A stretch of 64,000 bases of DNA. Origin: JAADHX01 sp964569385 (GTDB lineage Bacteria > Actinomycetota > Acidimicrobiia > Acidimicrobiales > Poriferisodalaceae). The stretch spans positions 1-64,000 of the forward strand of contig CAZMUM010000002.1 of assembly GCA_964569385.1 (NCBI GenBank). The letters run 5' to 3'. Position numbers and translations under genes: made by a program. Positions within the stretch are counted from its first letter, which is position 1; each line of letters starts with the position of its first letter. The notes below the pieces were generated by a model. That model made no database searches. It was not told the origin of the DNA and was given only the letters and a program-made list of their open reading frames with translations. This document shows, one piece after another, positions 50,742-58,760 of the stretch.

Positions 50742-51632
50742 TCAGCTCTTCTCCGCCAGCTTCGGATCTAGGTAGTCGCGGATGCCGTCGCCCAAGAGAT
50801 TGATGCCGATCACCGATATGGCGATGGCCAAGCCTGGGAAGAAGGCCAAAGCCGGCCGTAACCGAAAGAAGGTTTGAGCCTCGAACAGGCTGCGACCCCA
50901 CGACGGGGTTGGCGGCTGTGCTCCGAGGCCAAGATATGACAGTGCTGCTTCGGCCAGAATCGCGAGGGCAAACAGGACCGTTGCCTGCACGATTAGAACC
51001 GACGAGATGTTTGGAAGCACGTGGCGCACGAACACGTAGGTTTTGCCTCGCCCGTAACTGTGGGCCGCGGTGACGTAGTCGGTCTGAAACACCGTCAGTG
51101 CGGCACCGCGAGTAACCCTGGCCACGATGGGTATGTAGGCAACGCCGATCGCGATCATGGCCGAAGACGTTCCAGGTCCGCGAGCAGCCGAAAGAAGAAT
51201 CGCTAGCAGGATCGCAGGGAATGCGTACATAACGTCGGAGAGTCGCATGACCGACTCCTCGGTCCAGCCTCGACGCGCCGCGGCGAGCCCACCGAGCGGA
51301 ACTCCAACAACTAGGGCGATGCCGACGGCCAGTATCCCGATGAAGAGGGTGTTGCGGGCGCCCACCATCAACTGGCTCAGGACGTCGCGACCGAAATGGT
51401 CTGTGCCGAGTAGATGACCGCCCCAGCCAACGCCCTGTAGTCGGTCGGAGATCTCGATGTCGGTCGGGTCAAAGGGTGTCCACACGAATGACAGCAACGC
51501 CGTCGCCACGATCGTTGTCACGATTGTGGCGCCGATGATCAGGTTGGCACCGATTTGGCGGCGCTCGTGTGGGATGTTGGTGACAGGAGCGTCGGTGGGG
51601 TCTTCTTGGTCGAATGCGAGTGTCGTGCTCAT
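50742..51632 (-). CDS. Oligopeptide ABC transporter permease 2 (DppC/OppC-like)
   Basis: 296 residues with about six membrane segments. The N-terminal cytoplasmic tail is followed by a first helix (GATIVTTIVATALLSFVW) and HLLGTDHFGRDVLSQLMVGAR, the classical OppC motif. The EAA loop reads AAHSYGRGKTYVFVRHVLPN. It forms the channel with the DppB-like permease. ATG 51632 overlaps the upstream permease stop by ATGA; a longer in-frame extension to 51893 is not plausible. Confidence 0.9.
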   Translation of the reverse strand: MSTTLAFDQEDPTDAPVTNIPHERRQIGANLIIGATIVTTIVATALLSFVWTPFDPTDIEISDRLQGVGWGGHLLGTDHFGRDVLSQLMVGARNTLFIGILAVGIALVVGVPLGGLAAARRGWTEESVMRLSDVMYAFPAILLAILLSAARGPGTSSAMIAIGVAYIPIVARVTRGAALTVFQTDYVTAAHSYGRGKTYVFVRHVLPNISSVLIVQATVLFALAILAEAALSYLGLGAQPPTPSWGRSLFEAQTFFRLRPALAFFPGLAIAISVIGINLLGDGIRDYLDPKLAEKS

Positions 51633-52546
51633 CGGGTGCGGAGCCTTGGATCGATCAGGTTGTAAGCCAAGTCGACGACGAGATTCACGGCCAGAATGGC
51701 AGCGGTGATGACGAGCGTTGTGCTTTGAACAAGTAGCAGGTCGCGGTTGCCGATGGCCTGAACCAGCATCCTGCCTAAGCCCGGTAGAACGAATACGTTC
51801 TCGATTACAACCGTTCCCGCCAGGAGCGCGGCCAGTTGTAGACCAAGGATTGTGACTACCGGTATTGCCGCGTTGCGTAGACCGTGGCGCCACAGCGCAG
51901 CGCGACGAGTCAGGCCTTTGGCCCTGGCCGTTCTGATGAAGTCCTCGCGCATGATTGCCAACACAGCCGACCTCACGTAACGAGTGAGAATTGCGCCTTG
52001 CACAACGGCGAGGCTCACAGCGGGCAGTACCAACGACCGGATCGAATCAGGAACCGACCTGCCCCAGCCCGGAAACCCTCCGGCCGGGAGCAGGCCCCAT
52101 TTGACGGCTACGTAGGTGGTAAGTAACAACCCGGCCCAGAACGCAGGAATTGAGATACCGAGTTGGCTCAAGATCGACACGGCCGTATCGCCAAACTGCC
52201 GGTGCCGCGAGGCGGCGAACACGCCAGCGGGAATCGCCACGAAGGCTGCCAAGGTGATTCCGGCTAACGCCAACGGGATTGTCACCTTCAATCGTTGCCG
52301 AATTTGAGGGGTTATCTCATCTCCGGTCACATATGAGGTACCCAAGTCGCCTGACGCTGCTCCAGACACCCAGTCGAGGTATTGGGTTGTGAGCGGCCTG
52401 TCGAGTCCGAGTTCGTGTTGCAGCTTTGCGATGCTCTCGGGTGTGGCTTGAGTGCCGAGGATGCGTTGGGCCGGGTCGCCAGGTAGAACCGCAAGAACCC
52501 AAAACACCGCCATCGAAGCCAGCACGAGGCTGGCTATGAAGATCAC
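51629..52546 (-). CDS. Oligopeptide ABC transporter permease 1 (DppB/OppB-like)
   Basis: 305 residues from the GTG at 52546. Markers are LPGDPAQRILGTQATPESI after the first helix and the EAA loop IRTARAKGLTRRAALWRHGLRNA. The in-frame codons just upstream read SFVIRRFV, exactly what a DppB N-terminus looks like, yet no ATG, GTG or TTG precedes them. The true start may therefore be a rare codon such as ATC, or the gene may have lost its first codon. It is the first gene of the operon dppB-dppC-oppD-oppF-binding protein-M20 peptidase. Confidence 0.88.
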   Translation of the reverse strand: MIFIASLVLASMAVFWVLAVLPGDPAQRILGTQATPESIAKLQHELGLDRPLTTQYLDWVSGAASGDLGTSYVTGDEITPQIRQRLKVTIPLALAGITLAAFVAIPAGVFAASRHRQFGDTAVSILSQLGISIPAFWAGLLLTTYVAVKWGLLPAGGFPGWGRSVPDSIRSLVLPAVSLAVVQGAILTRYVRSAVLAIMREDFIRTARAKGLTRRAALWRHGLRNAAIPVVTILGLQLAALLAGTVVIENVFVLPGLGRMLVQAIGNRDLLLVQSTTLVITAAILAVNLVVDLAYNLIDPRLRTR

Positions 52547-52645
52547 GAATCGACGGATTACGAAACTAGCGATGACCGACCCTTGCTTTGTGTGTCGCCA
52601 CCATACGCTTATCTTGCCCGCCTGAAATTGATGGTCTGGGCTACA

Positions 52646-53272
52646 TTAGGTGTAGCTAGATTCATCAAGTTCAGCGGAACGTTGAGGCATGGTCGCAATG
52701 ATGAGGGTGTCGAGGGCGGTGTGAGTCCCGTCGTCGTTGGTCACCACCCGGTCGGCTACTTCGGCAAGTTCGATGTTTAGGCCGGCAAGCGCAGCCACCG
52801 ACTCGTCGAGGTCGTAACAACTGTCGAGCGGCGGGCCGCCATAGCCGTTTTCGACGTTGGTCTGGTCATGGGCAATAACAAAAACGGTGCCTCCGGGTTG
52901 GAGCCACCTGGCGGCGTGTTCGAGAATGGTCTGCCGCGAGTCTGCGTCGAGTTGGAGGTAAGAGAGAACCACGAGGTCGACCTTGTCGGCCGGTTCATAC
53001 GTGGTGGCGTCGGCCACTACGAAGTCGACCTCGACACCGTGGTGTTCGGCAAGTTTGGCGCCCTTTTCTAGACCGACCGACGAGAAATCTACCGCTGTTA
53101 CCTTCCAGCCTCGTTGCGCAAGCCAGACCGCGTTCCGGCCCTCTCCCGCGCCGAGGTCGATCGCAGAGCCCGCTGGGAGGTCGGCCAGATGACGTTCGAC
53201 GAACTGATTGACGGTGACTGTCCACATGTAGTCGGAAGTCGCGTACCGCTCGTCCCAAAGTTTGCTGTCCAT
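52646..53272 (-). CDS. Class I SAM-dependent methyltransferase (TehB-like)
   Basis: 208 residues. The SAM-binding motif I is AIDLGAGEGRNAVWLAQRGW near residue 40, followed by VTAVDFSSVGLEKG and VDLVVLSYLQLDADSRQTIL. It starts with WDERYATSDYMWT, a pattern shared with TehB- and Tam-like methyltransferases. The methyl acceptor is not known. The ATG follows a GAGAGAAC site. The 99-bp gap to the peptide permease gene on the same strand may hold the operon promoter of the latter. Confidence 0.85.
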   Translation of the reverse strand: MDSKLWDERYATSDYMWTVTVNQFVERHLADLPAGSAIDLGAGEGRNAVWLAQRGWKVTAVDFSSVGLEKGAKLAEHHGVEVDFVVADATTYEPADKVDLVVLSYLQLDADSRQTILEHAARWLQPGGTVFVIAHDQTNVENGYGGPPLDSCYDLDESVAALAGLNIELAEVADRVVTNDDGTHTALDTLIIATMPQRSAELDESSYT

Positions 53273-53313
53273 GTCGTTCTCTCTCTATTCGTAGATTCGG
53301 ACGCTGAGTTGGA

Positions 53314-53733
53314 TCAGTTCAGTTGGCCGACAACCGAGCTTGGCTTGAAGCGGGCAATCAGCCTTGCTTCGTCGATCATCGCTTGACGGTATTCATCCCA
53401 ATCCGGATGCGCCGAACCGGTGACGGTCTCGAAGTATTCAACCAACTGGTCGCTGGTCGCATCGGTCGGGCTAGTCGTCACTGGCGACAACTCGACCGTT
53501 CCGTCAAAAGAGAGGTAACTCCACGCTGACGGATCGCTTAGATGCAAGACAGTTCGGGGATCGCGTCTCATGTTGGTCGTCTTGGCTCGACTCTCGGTTA
53601 CCGATATCAAGTAGTCTCCGCCGTCGATGGCGTAGGTGATATCGGACGACTGTGGTCGTCCGTCCCCGCGAATGGTTATTAGGGCCCCGTGCTGTCGAGT
53701 CTTGGCCCACGTCATTGCTCGGCTGAGATCCAC
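53314..53733 (-). CDS. PPOX class F420-dependent flavin/deazaflavin-binding protein
   Basis: 139 residues of the split-barrel PPOX fold: RQHGALITIRGDGRPQSSDITYA, DYLISVTESRAKTTNMRRDPRTVLHLSD and YLSFDGTVELSPV. Actinobacterial proteins of this type bind F420 or flavin and reduce small substrates or biliverdin. The exact substrate is unknown. The end, ARFKPSSVVGQLN, is typical of the group. It lies 41 bp upstream of the methyltransferase gene on the same strand and 42 bp after the gamma-glutamyltransferase gene. Confidence 0.85.
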   Translation of the reverse strand: MDLSRAMTWAKTRQHGALITIRGDGRPQSSDITYAIDGGDYLISVTESRAKTTNMRRDPRTVLHLSDPSAWSYLSFDGTVELSPVTTSPTDATSDQLVEYFETVTGSAHPDWDEYRQAMIDEARLIARFKPSSVVGQLN

Positions 53734-53775
53734 TCTTCTATCCCCTGTTCGTCTCTGGTGCCTGTCGAGCGATGC

Positions 53776-55398
53776 TCAACATGACATGACCGTACCGTCG
53801 CCGCCGGGGTCGGCTGCTCCGCTTAGCCCGTCGTCTGTGACCGAAATTCCGTGAACCAAGGCGAACGCATAGCTCTGTGGCCACCTGATGATGTCGTGTC
53901 CCTGATCGCTGAGAGCACTGGTGATTGAGCGGGGAATGCGGTTGCTGACATCTATGGCGTTGCTGGTTGAAGAAAACCGTGGCGCCACTACAGCTTCAAG
54001 CATGGACATGTCGAAGTCGATGTGGTTCAGCAGGGCCTGAGTTACCCCCATTGCAATCTGGGTACCACCAGGAGCCCCGATCACGGTGTGGAGAGCGCCA
54101 CCGTCGAACACGATTGTCGGGCAGATTGAACTGAAGCGCCGTTTACCTGCGCTCAACGAACCGGCCCTTCCCGGGCGTGGGTCAAACACGCCCATGCAGC
54201 CGTTGTACATGAACCCCAAGCCATCAGTAATCACACCGCTAGGCATACCGAGCGAATGGGTCATCGTCATGGCGTTGCCCTCGGAGTCGACGACGCTTAC
54301 GTGGGTGGTGTCGGGCGGTTCGCCTTGCATACGTTCGACCGATGTCCGTTCGCCAGCCTTGATGCGGTTGGCTAGCTCGGTGCCATAGGTTGCCGAGACC
54401 AGCCGCTCGAGAGGCACATCTACGAACTCAGGATCACCAACATGTGCGTCCTTGTCGGCGGTGGCTAGCTTCATGGCCTCGCTAACAACGCTGATGTACT
54501 CGACGCTGTTGTGGCCCATGTTCGCTAGGTCGAAGTTGCTTAAGATGTTGAGCATCTCGACCAACATCACGCCGCCGCCTGGGGGTTGATTGGTCGCTAC
54601 ATCGAGGCCTCGGTAACTGGCGTGAAGCGGTTCGCCCCAGAGAGTTTGGTATCCGGCCAAATCGTCACCGCTGAGCAGGCCCCCGTTGGCTGACATGTCG
54701 GCGTCGATGCGTTCGGCCAACTCGCCGCTGTAGAACACATCGGCGCCTTCGGTTGCGATCAGCTCGAGGGTGTGGCCGAGATCGTGATTTACAAGTGTCT
54801 CGCCCAGGCTGCGGAGGGTTCCGTCACTGTGGAAGTAGATGTCGCGACCTGACCGGCTGTAGCTGAGTCGTTCTCCGAAGGCGACTCGGCCCATTGAAGC
54901 ACTATCGCGCCACCAGTGGTGGACCGCAGGCCGGATCTGGAACCCTTCGTGGGCCCACTTGATGGCTGGAGCGACCACGTCGGCCCACTGGAGCCGCCCA
55001 TATCGGGTTTGGGCCTCGTGATAGGCAAGCAGCGAGCCTGGCGTGGTAATCGACTGGTAGCCAACATCGTTGACGTTGCCTTCAAGCACGAACCCGAACC
55101 CATCGCGTGTTTCGCCCACGATGAGGCGCTCCCACATGTCTGCTCGCGTTGCGGCCGGCGCCGTGCCGTGGAAGTCGACGCAGGTGTGGACGCCCTCTCG
55201 GGGTAGATACAGCTGAGCACTTCCGAAGCCAGCGATGCCACACATCTGCGGATCAACAACGCCGGCCACCAATGCACACGCGATGGCTGCGTCGACAGCG
55301 TTACCGCCGCCGCGAAGGGCCTCGATACCTGCCTCGACGGCTTCTGGTTGGGCTGCCACGACCATCCCAGAACCTACTTCTGCACGTCCGCCAGTCAT
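53776..55398 (-). CDS. Gamma-glutamyltransferase family protein
   Basis: 540 residues. The autocatalytic nucleophile threonine lies in PPDTTHVSVVDSEGNAMTMTHS near residue 365; other signatures are GGNAVDAAIA, NQPPGGGVMLVEML and GAPGGTQIAMGVTQALLNHID. The family matures into two subunits and hydrolyses or transfers gamma-glutamyl groups, or acts as a cephalosporin acylase or amide hydrolase. No signal peptide is visible, so the enzyme is probably cytoplasmic. ATG 55398 follows a GAGGAGG site. Its context of peptide and amide hydrolases suggests scavenging. Confidence 0.9.
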   Translation of the reverse strand: MTGGRAEVGSGMVVAAQPEAVEAGIEALRGGGNAVDAAIACALVAGVVDPQMCGIAGFGSAQLYLPREGVHTCVDFHGTAPAATRADMWERLIVGETRDGFGFVLEGNVNDVGYQSITTPGSLLAYHEAQTRYGRLQWADVVAPAIKWAHEGFQIRPAVHHWWRDSASMGRVAFGERLSYSRSGRDIYFHSDGTLRSLGETLVNHDLGHTLELIATEGADVFYSGELAERIDADMSANGGLLSGDDLAGYQTLWGEPLHASYRGLDVATNQPPGGGVMLVEMLNILSNFDLANMGHNSVEYISVVSEAMKLATADKDAHVGDPEFVDVPLERLVSATYGTELANRIKAGERTSVERMQGEPPDTTHVSVVDSEGNAMTMTHSLGMPSGVITDGLGFMYNGCMGVFDPRPGRAGSLSAGKRRFSSICPTIVFDGGALHTVIGAPGGTQIAMGVTQALLNHIDFDMSMLEAVVAPRFSSTSNAIDVSNRIPRSITSALSDQGHDIIRWPQSYAFALVHGISVTDDGLSGAADPGGDGTVMSC

Positions 55399-55432
55399 CA
55401 ACGCCTCCTCGGCTTCGATTGTGACCTTAGCT

Positions 55433-55563
55433 ACGCCGCGCCCCTGCCGCTACGTCTGTGTTAACTGCGCCGCGTCCCTGCCGCTTCGCCTGTGTTAACT
55501 GCGCCGCGTCCCTGCCGCTTCGCCTGTGTTAACAGCGCCGCGTCCCTGCCGCTTCGCCTGTGT
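55433..55563. repeat. Four tandem copies of a 34-bp repeat overlapping the P450 3' end
   Basis: Units begin at 55433, 55467, 55501 and 55535; the last is 29 bp. Units 2 to 4 are almost identical, and unit 1 has a few changes. Each full unit contains GTTAAC or the close GTTAACA. Read on the minus strand, each unit encodes NTGEAAGTRR followed by in-frame or shifted stops. The P450 stop lies in unit 3. Confidence 0.85.
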
Positions 55564-56737
55564 CCCACATCGCGATGATCGAAGCGGGCTTTCGAAACAC
55601 GAGACCTTCTGGCGTCGACATCGCGCTCGTATCGAGAACCAGGTTAGGTAGTCGATCCAGCACCGCATCGAGTGCGCAGCGTGTCTCAAGCCGGGCTAAG
55701 TGGATACCCAAACATGCATGCGGACCAACGGCAAAGGCCAGGTGTTTTCGAGCATTGGGTCGGGTGATGTCGTATCGATCAGGGTCGTCAAAGATAGTTG
55801 GGTCTCGATTCGCTCCCGCAAGCGAACACGACACAAGGTCGCCTTTGTTGATTACCGCACGGCCAAGCGAAACGCGCTCTGTGGCGTAACGGTCCACCAC
55901 CGCTGCGGCAGGTTCGAGACGTAGTGACTCCTCGATAGCGTTGGCGAGGAGCGTTCGATCGTCACGCAGTCTTGTTAGTTGTTCGGGATGGCTGAGCAGG
56001 TGCCAGAGCAAGTTGGCCGTCATCGCTTCCGACGTTTCGATGCCTCCGAACATAAGGACAGCGGCATTTGAGAACAACTCGTTGTCGTCCAAGTTTGCGT
56101 CGGCTGCCACCGCGGCGAGCAGCGTGCCGCGCTCGGCTTGGGCGGCGGCTGCAACTTGATCTCGTAACGCGCCGACGGCGTTCGTTCCCGCGACGGGAAC
56201 CGGATTGCCAAGCGTTGCCTCGTCCACTGACTCGACAATGGCGCGATACCAAGTGAGTACCTCATTGGGGTCCGCTGCGGTCAATCCGACAACACGCAGG
56301 ATCACCCGTACCGCGAGCGGGGCCGCAAGGGTCACCCTGAGGTCGGCGCGCCCATCTGGCGCCATTTCAGACACGAGTTGAATGACCTCGGTTTTCACGA
56401 TGGCGGCGAAGTTCGCTTCGACTGGTCTGATCCGAAACGCCTCAGCGAAGGGGCTTCGGTGCCGGTCGTGTTCCTCGTCTTCGAGCGACAACATTGACGG
56501 CCCGACAACCATCGCGGTCGTAAATCGTGGGTCATCAACGGTAAACGTGGACGGGTTGCGCAGAATCGAAGAGACCATGGCGTGATCGGTTACCAGCCAT
56601 CCGCCGAGCGATGGCAACCACGAGACTGGTTCGCTGGCTCTTAGGCGAGCCAGAGTGGGATGGACGTTGCCCGAGAGTTCTTGGATCGAGGCTGATGCGC
56701 CTACGGGATACAGCTCGGGTAGGTCTGGCGATGCCAT
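55529..56737 (-). CDS. Cytochrome P450
   Basis: 402 residues. The heme thiolate motif is FAVGPHACLGIHLARLE near residue 340. The I-helix reads LMFGGIETSEAMTA, and the ExxR pair lies in IEESLRLEP. It resembles soluble actinobacterial class I P450s that need a ferredoxin; none is encoded here. The C-terminal ten residues (GEAAGTRRC) come from the 34-bp tandem repeat and are not part of the P450 fold. ATG 56737 is chosen; a 13-codon upstream extension is less likely. Substrate unknown. Confidence 0.9.
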   Translation of the reverse strand: MASPDLPELYPVGASASIQELSGNVHPTLARLRASEPVSWLPSLGGWLVTDHAMVSSILRNPSTFTVDDPRFTTAMVVGPSMLSLEDEEHDRHRSPFAEAFRIRPVEANFAAIVKTEVIQLVSEMAPDGRADLRVTLAAPLAVRVILRVVGLTAADPNEVLTWYRAIVESVDEATLGNPVPVAGTNAVGALRDQVAAAAQAERGTLLAAVAADANLDDNELFSNAAVLMFGGIETSEAMTANLLWHLLSHPEQLTRLRDDRTLLANAIEESLRLEPAAAVVDRYATERVSLGRAVINKGDLVSCSLAGANRDPTIFDDPDRYDITRPNARKHLAFAVGPHACLGIHLARLETRCALDAVLDRLPNLVLDTSAMSTPEGLVFRKPASIIAMWDTGEAAGTRRC

Positions 56738-56822
56738 CTCACGAGGGTAGATAAGCCTGTAGTCCCAGACAAACACACCAGTACGGCTACTGGCTGGCGC
56801 TTAGTTCGGTTAGAGGTCATCC

Positions 56823-57854
56823 TTGACCGTGATGTTGGATGAATCAGTTCGTTCCCGGTTCGCCTCAGGCCCTTGCTATCTAAACACCGCCACTGTCGGT
56901 CTCCCCCCGAGTGCGGCGGTCGAAGCTTTGCAGCAATCCATCGGCGCTTGGCAGGCGGGCGATCTTGACCCGTTTGTGTTTGACGACTATGTCGATAGGT
57001 CTCGAGTTGCGTTCTCAGATCTGGTTGGCATCGATGTTGGGCAGGTAGCCATTGCTAGCCAGGTGTCGGTTGTCAGCGGGCTTGTGGCGTCGAGCATGCC
57101 CGATGGTGCGAAAATCCTCGCTGCGGCCGAGGACTTCGCTTCGGTGCTGTTTCCTTTCCTGTCCGACGACCGCCTCGATGTCAGTCTTGTGCCGCTCGAT
57201 TCGTTGCTAGATCATGTTGACTCGTCGGTCGACCTCGTTGCGGTTAGCGCTGTTCAATCAAGCGACGGGAGAGTGATCGACCTCGACGCATTGGCATCCG
57301 CAGCAGTCGATGCTGGTGCCCGAACCTATGTCGACATCACCCAAGGCGCGGGTTGGTTGCCGATCGATGCGGGCCGATTCGATGTGACCTCGTGTGGTGC
57401 CTACAAATGGCTTTGCTCGCCCCGGGGGTCTGGGTTCATGACTGTGGCTGCCGGGTGCGATTGGCTTCAACCTCGCTTCGCCAACTGGTACAGCGGAGAC
57501 GATCCTTGGACGTCGCTCTACGGGGCACCACTTCGTATTGCCGAAGATGTTCGGCGCTTCAACGTTTCGCCGGCATGGTTCGACTTTGTCGGAGCGGCCA
57601 TAGCGACCGAGCTATTGGCCGAAGTGGGGGTCGACGCGATCAACGAGTACAGCGTGGGTTTGGCGAACAAGTTCAGAGAGACGCTCGGGCTTCAACCTTC
57701 CAACAGCACGATGGTCAGCCTCGAAAGTGACCACGGTGCTGCTCTGGAAGATGTCGGCATCAAGGCTGCCGTTCGTGCCGGTCGGGTGCGTTTGTCGTTC
57801 TATCTCTACAACACGACCGACGATGTCGATCTAGCGGCGTCAGTCCTTCGCTAG
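56823..57854 (+). CDS. Class V aminotransferase family protein (PLP-dependent)
   Basis: 343 residues. The cofactor lysine is in SCGAYKWLCSPRGSGFM near residue 198, and the preceding YVDITQGAGWLPID carries the PLP-binding aspartate. Early residues read CYLNTATVGLPPSAAVEALQQSI, as in cysteine desulfurase-like and isopenicillin epimerase-like proteins. The real substrate is unknown. Start codon uncertain: TTG 56823 has a well-spaced AGAGG, while ATG 56832 is the conventional choice. It is divergent from the P450 gene and converges on an alpha/beta hydrolase. Confidence 0.82.
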   Translation: MTVMLDESVRSRFASGPCYLNTATVGLPPSAAVEALQQSIGAWQAGDLDPFVFDDYVDRSRVAFSDLVGIDVGQVAIASQVSVVSGLVASSMPDGAKILAAAEDFASVLFPFLSDDRLDVSLVPLDSLLDHVDSSVDLVAVSAVQSSDGRVIDLDALASAAVDAGARTYVDITQGAGWLPIDAGRFDVTSCGAYKWLCSPRGSGFMTVAAGCDWLQPRFANWYSGDDPWTSLYGAPLRIAEDVRRFNVSPAWFDFVGAAIATELLAEVGVDAINEYSVGLANKFRETLGLQPSNSTMVSLESDHGAALEDVGIKAAVRAGRVRLSFYLYNTTDDVDLAASVLR

Positions 57855-57919
57855 ATCGAAGCCCGACCCGACTGGTCCGAAGCGCCAGACTCGACCTTGT
57901 CTTCACGCGCTGGGGCAGG

Positions 57920-58681
57920 TCATATCCAGTTGTCGAGAAACGACCGAACGCTCGGGCCCCAGAGCAGCGTTCCGTATTTTTCGAAGAAGTGACCTTCGTC
58001 GGCGGTGAGTCCGAATGGTGGAAACACCTTCGACTGGATCGCGTAACCGTCGCGGGATGCGACTTGGCCGAGGGTTCGAGTTGGGCCCGTGCTGTAGTCG
58101 TTCTCGGCCTGGAGGAAGAACAACGGACACCGGGTTTGTTCGGCAGCACTTGTCATTGCGGCCCGCAGTCGAGGCGTGTGATCCCAGTTGATGGCCGCTC
58201 CGGCGAAGTCGATGGCGCACCGAAACTGGTCGGTCTTGGTGGCCGCCCACAAAGTTACGGTGCCTCCGAACGAACTCCCCATGACAGCCATGCGGTCAGC
58301 GTCAACTGAACCATGGGTTCCGATGTGCTCGGCTGCGGCGACTACATCGTCTGCCTCTGCCGTTAGGCGGTTGACCAGCTGGGCGTCATAAGTTTCGGTA
58401 CCGAACTCGGCGTTCACCTCGGTCTGCCACGGAACCCCGGTCGACTCGCCATAACCGTGCCGATGCACCAGCAGCGATGCATAACCCCAGCTCATCAGAA
58501 GTGCCGCCGTGCCAGGTCGGCACAGGTCGGACGTTCCCTGTTCGATCCCGCTCCCGTGGTTGGTAAGAACGCATGGGAATGGCCCGTCGCCTTGAGGGAC
58601 GTACAGGTATCCGGTCAGGGATTCGCCGTTGAAGGTGAAGCTGATGATTTCAGGGATGGTTCCGGCTTGATCCGACGTCAT
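57920..58681 (-). CDS. Alpha/beta hydrolase (dienelactone hydrolase-like)
   Basis: 253 residues. The nucleophile elbow GSSFGG lies near residue 136, the acid candidate in FLQAENDYSTGP and the histidine in ADEGHFFEKYG. The start LTGYLYVPQGDGPFPCVLTNHGSG is the usual oxyanion-hole strand of the family. It hydrolyses esters, lactones or amides; the substrate is unknown. It is divergent from the amidase gene with a 79-bp gap. Confidence 0.85.
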   Translation of the reverse strand: MTSDQAGTIPEIISFTFNGESLTGYLYVPQGDGPFPCVLTNHGSGIEQGTSDLCRPGTAALLMSWGYASLLVHRHGYGESTGVPWQTEVNAEFGTETYDAQLVNRLTAEADDVVAAAEHIGTHGSVDADRMAVMGSSFGGTVTLWAATKTDQFRCAIDFAGAAINWDHTPRLRAAMTSAAEQTRCPLFFLQAENDYSTGPTRTLGQVASRDGYAIQSKVFPPFGLTADEGHFFEKYGTLLWGPSVRSFLDNWI

Positions 58682-58760
58682 CTTGAGTTGCCTTTGAAGT
58701 TGAGCGGTGATTGTTGGAGCGGCATTTCACAGGTCGATGGTGCCGCAATATGGTGTGTCC

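Noticed and set aside
55433..55563. Possible CRISPR array
   Set aside because: The 34-bp units are contiguous with no spacers between them, and no cas gene is present.
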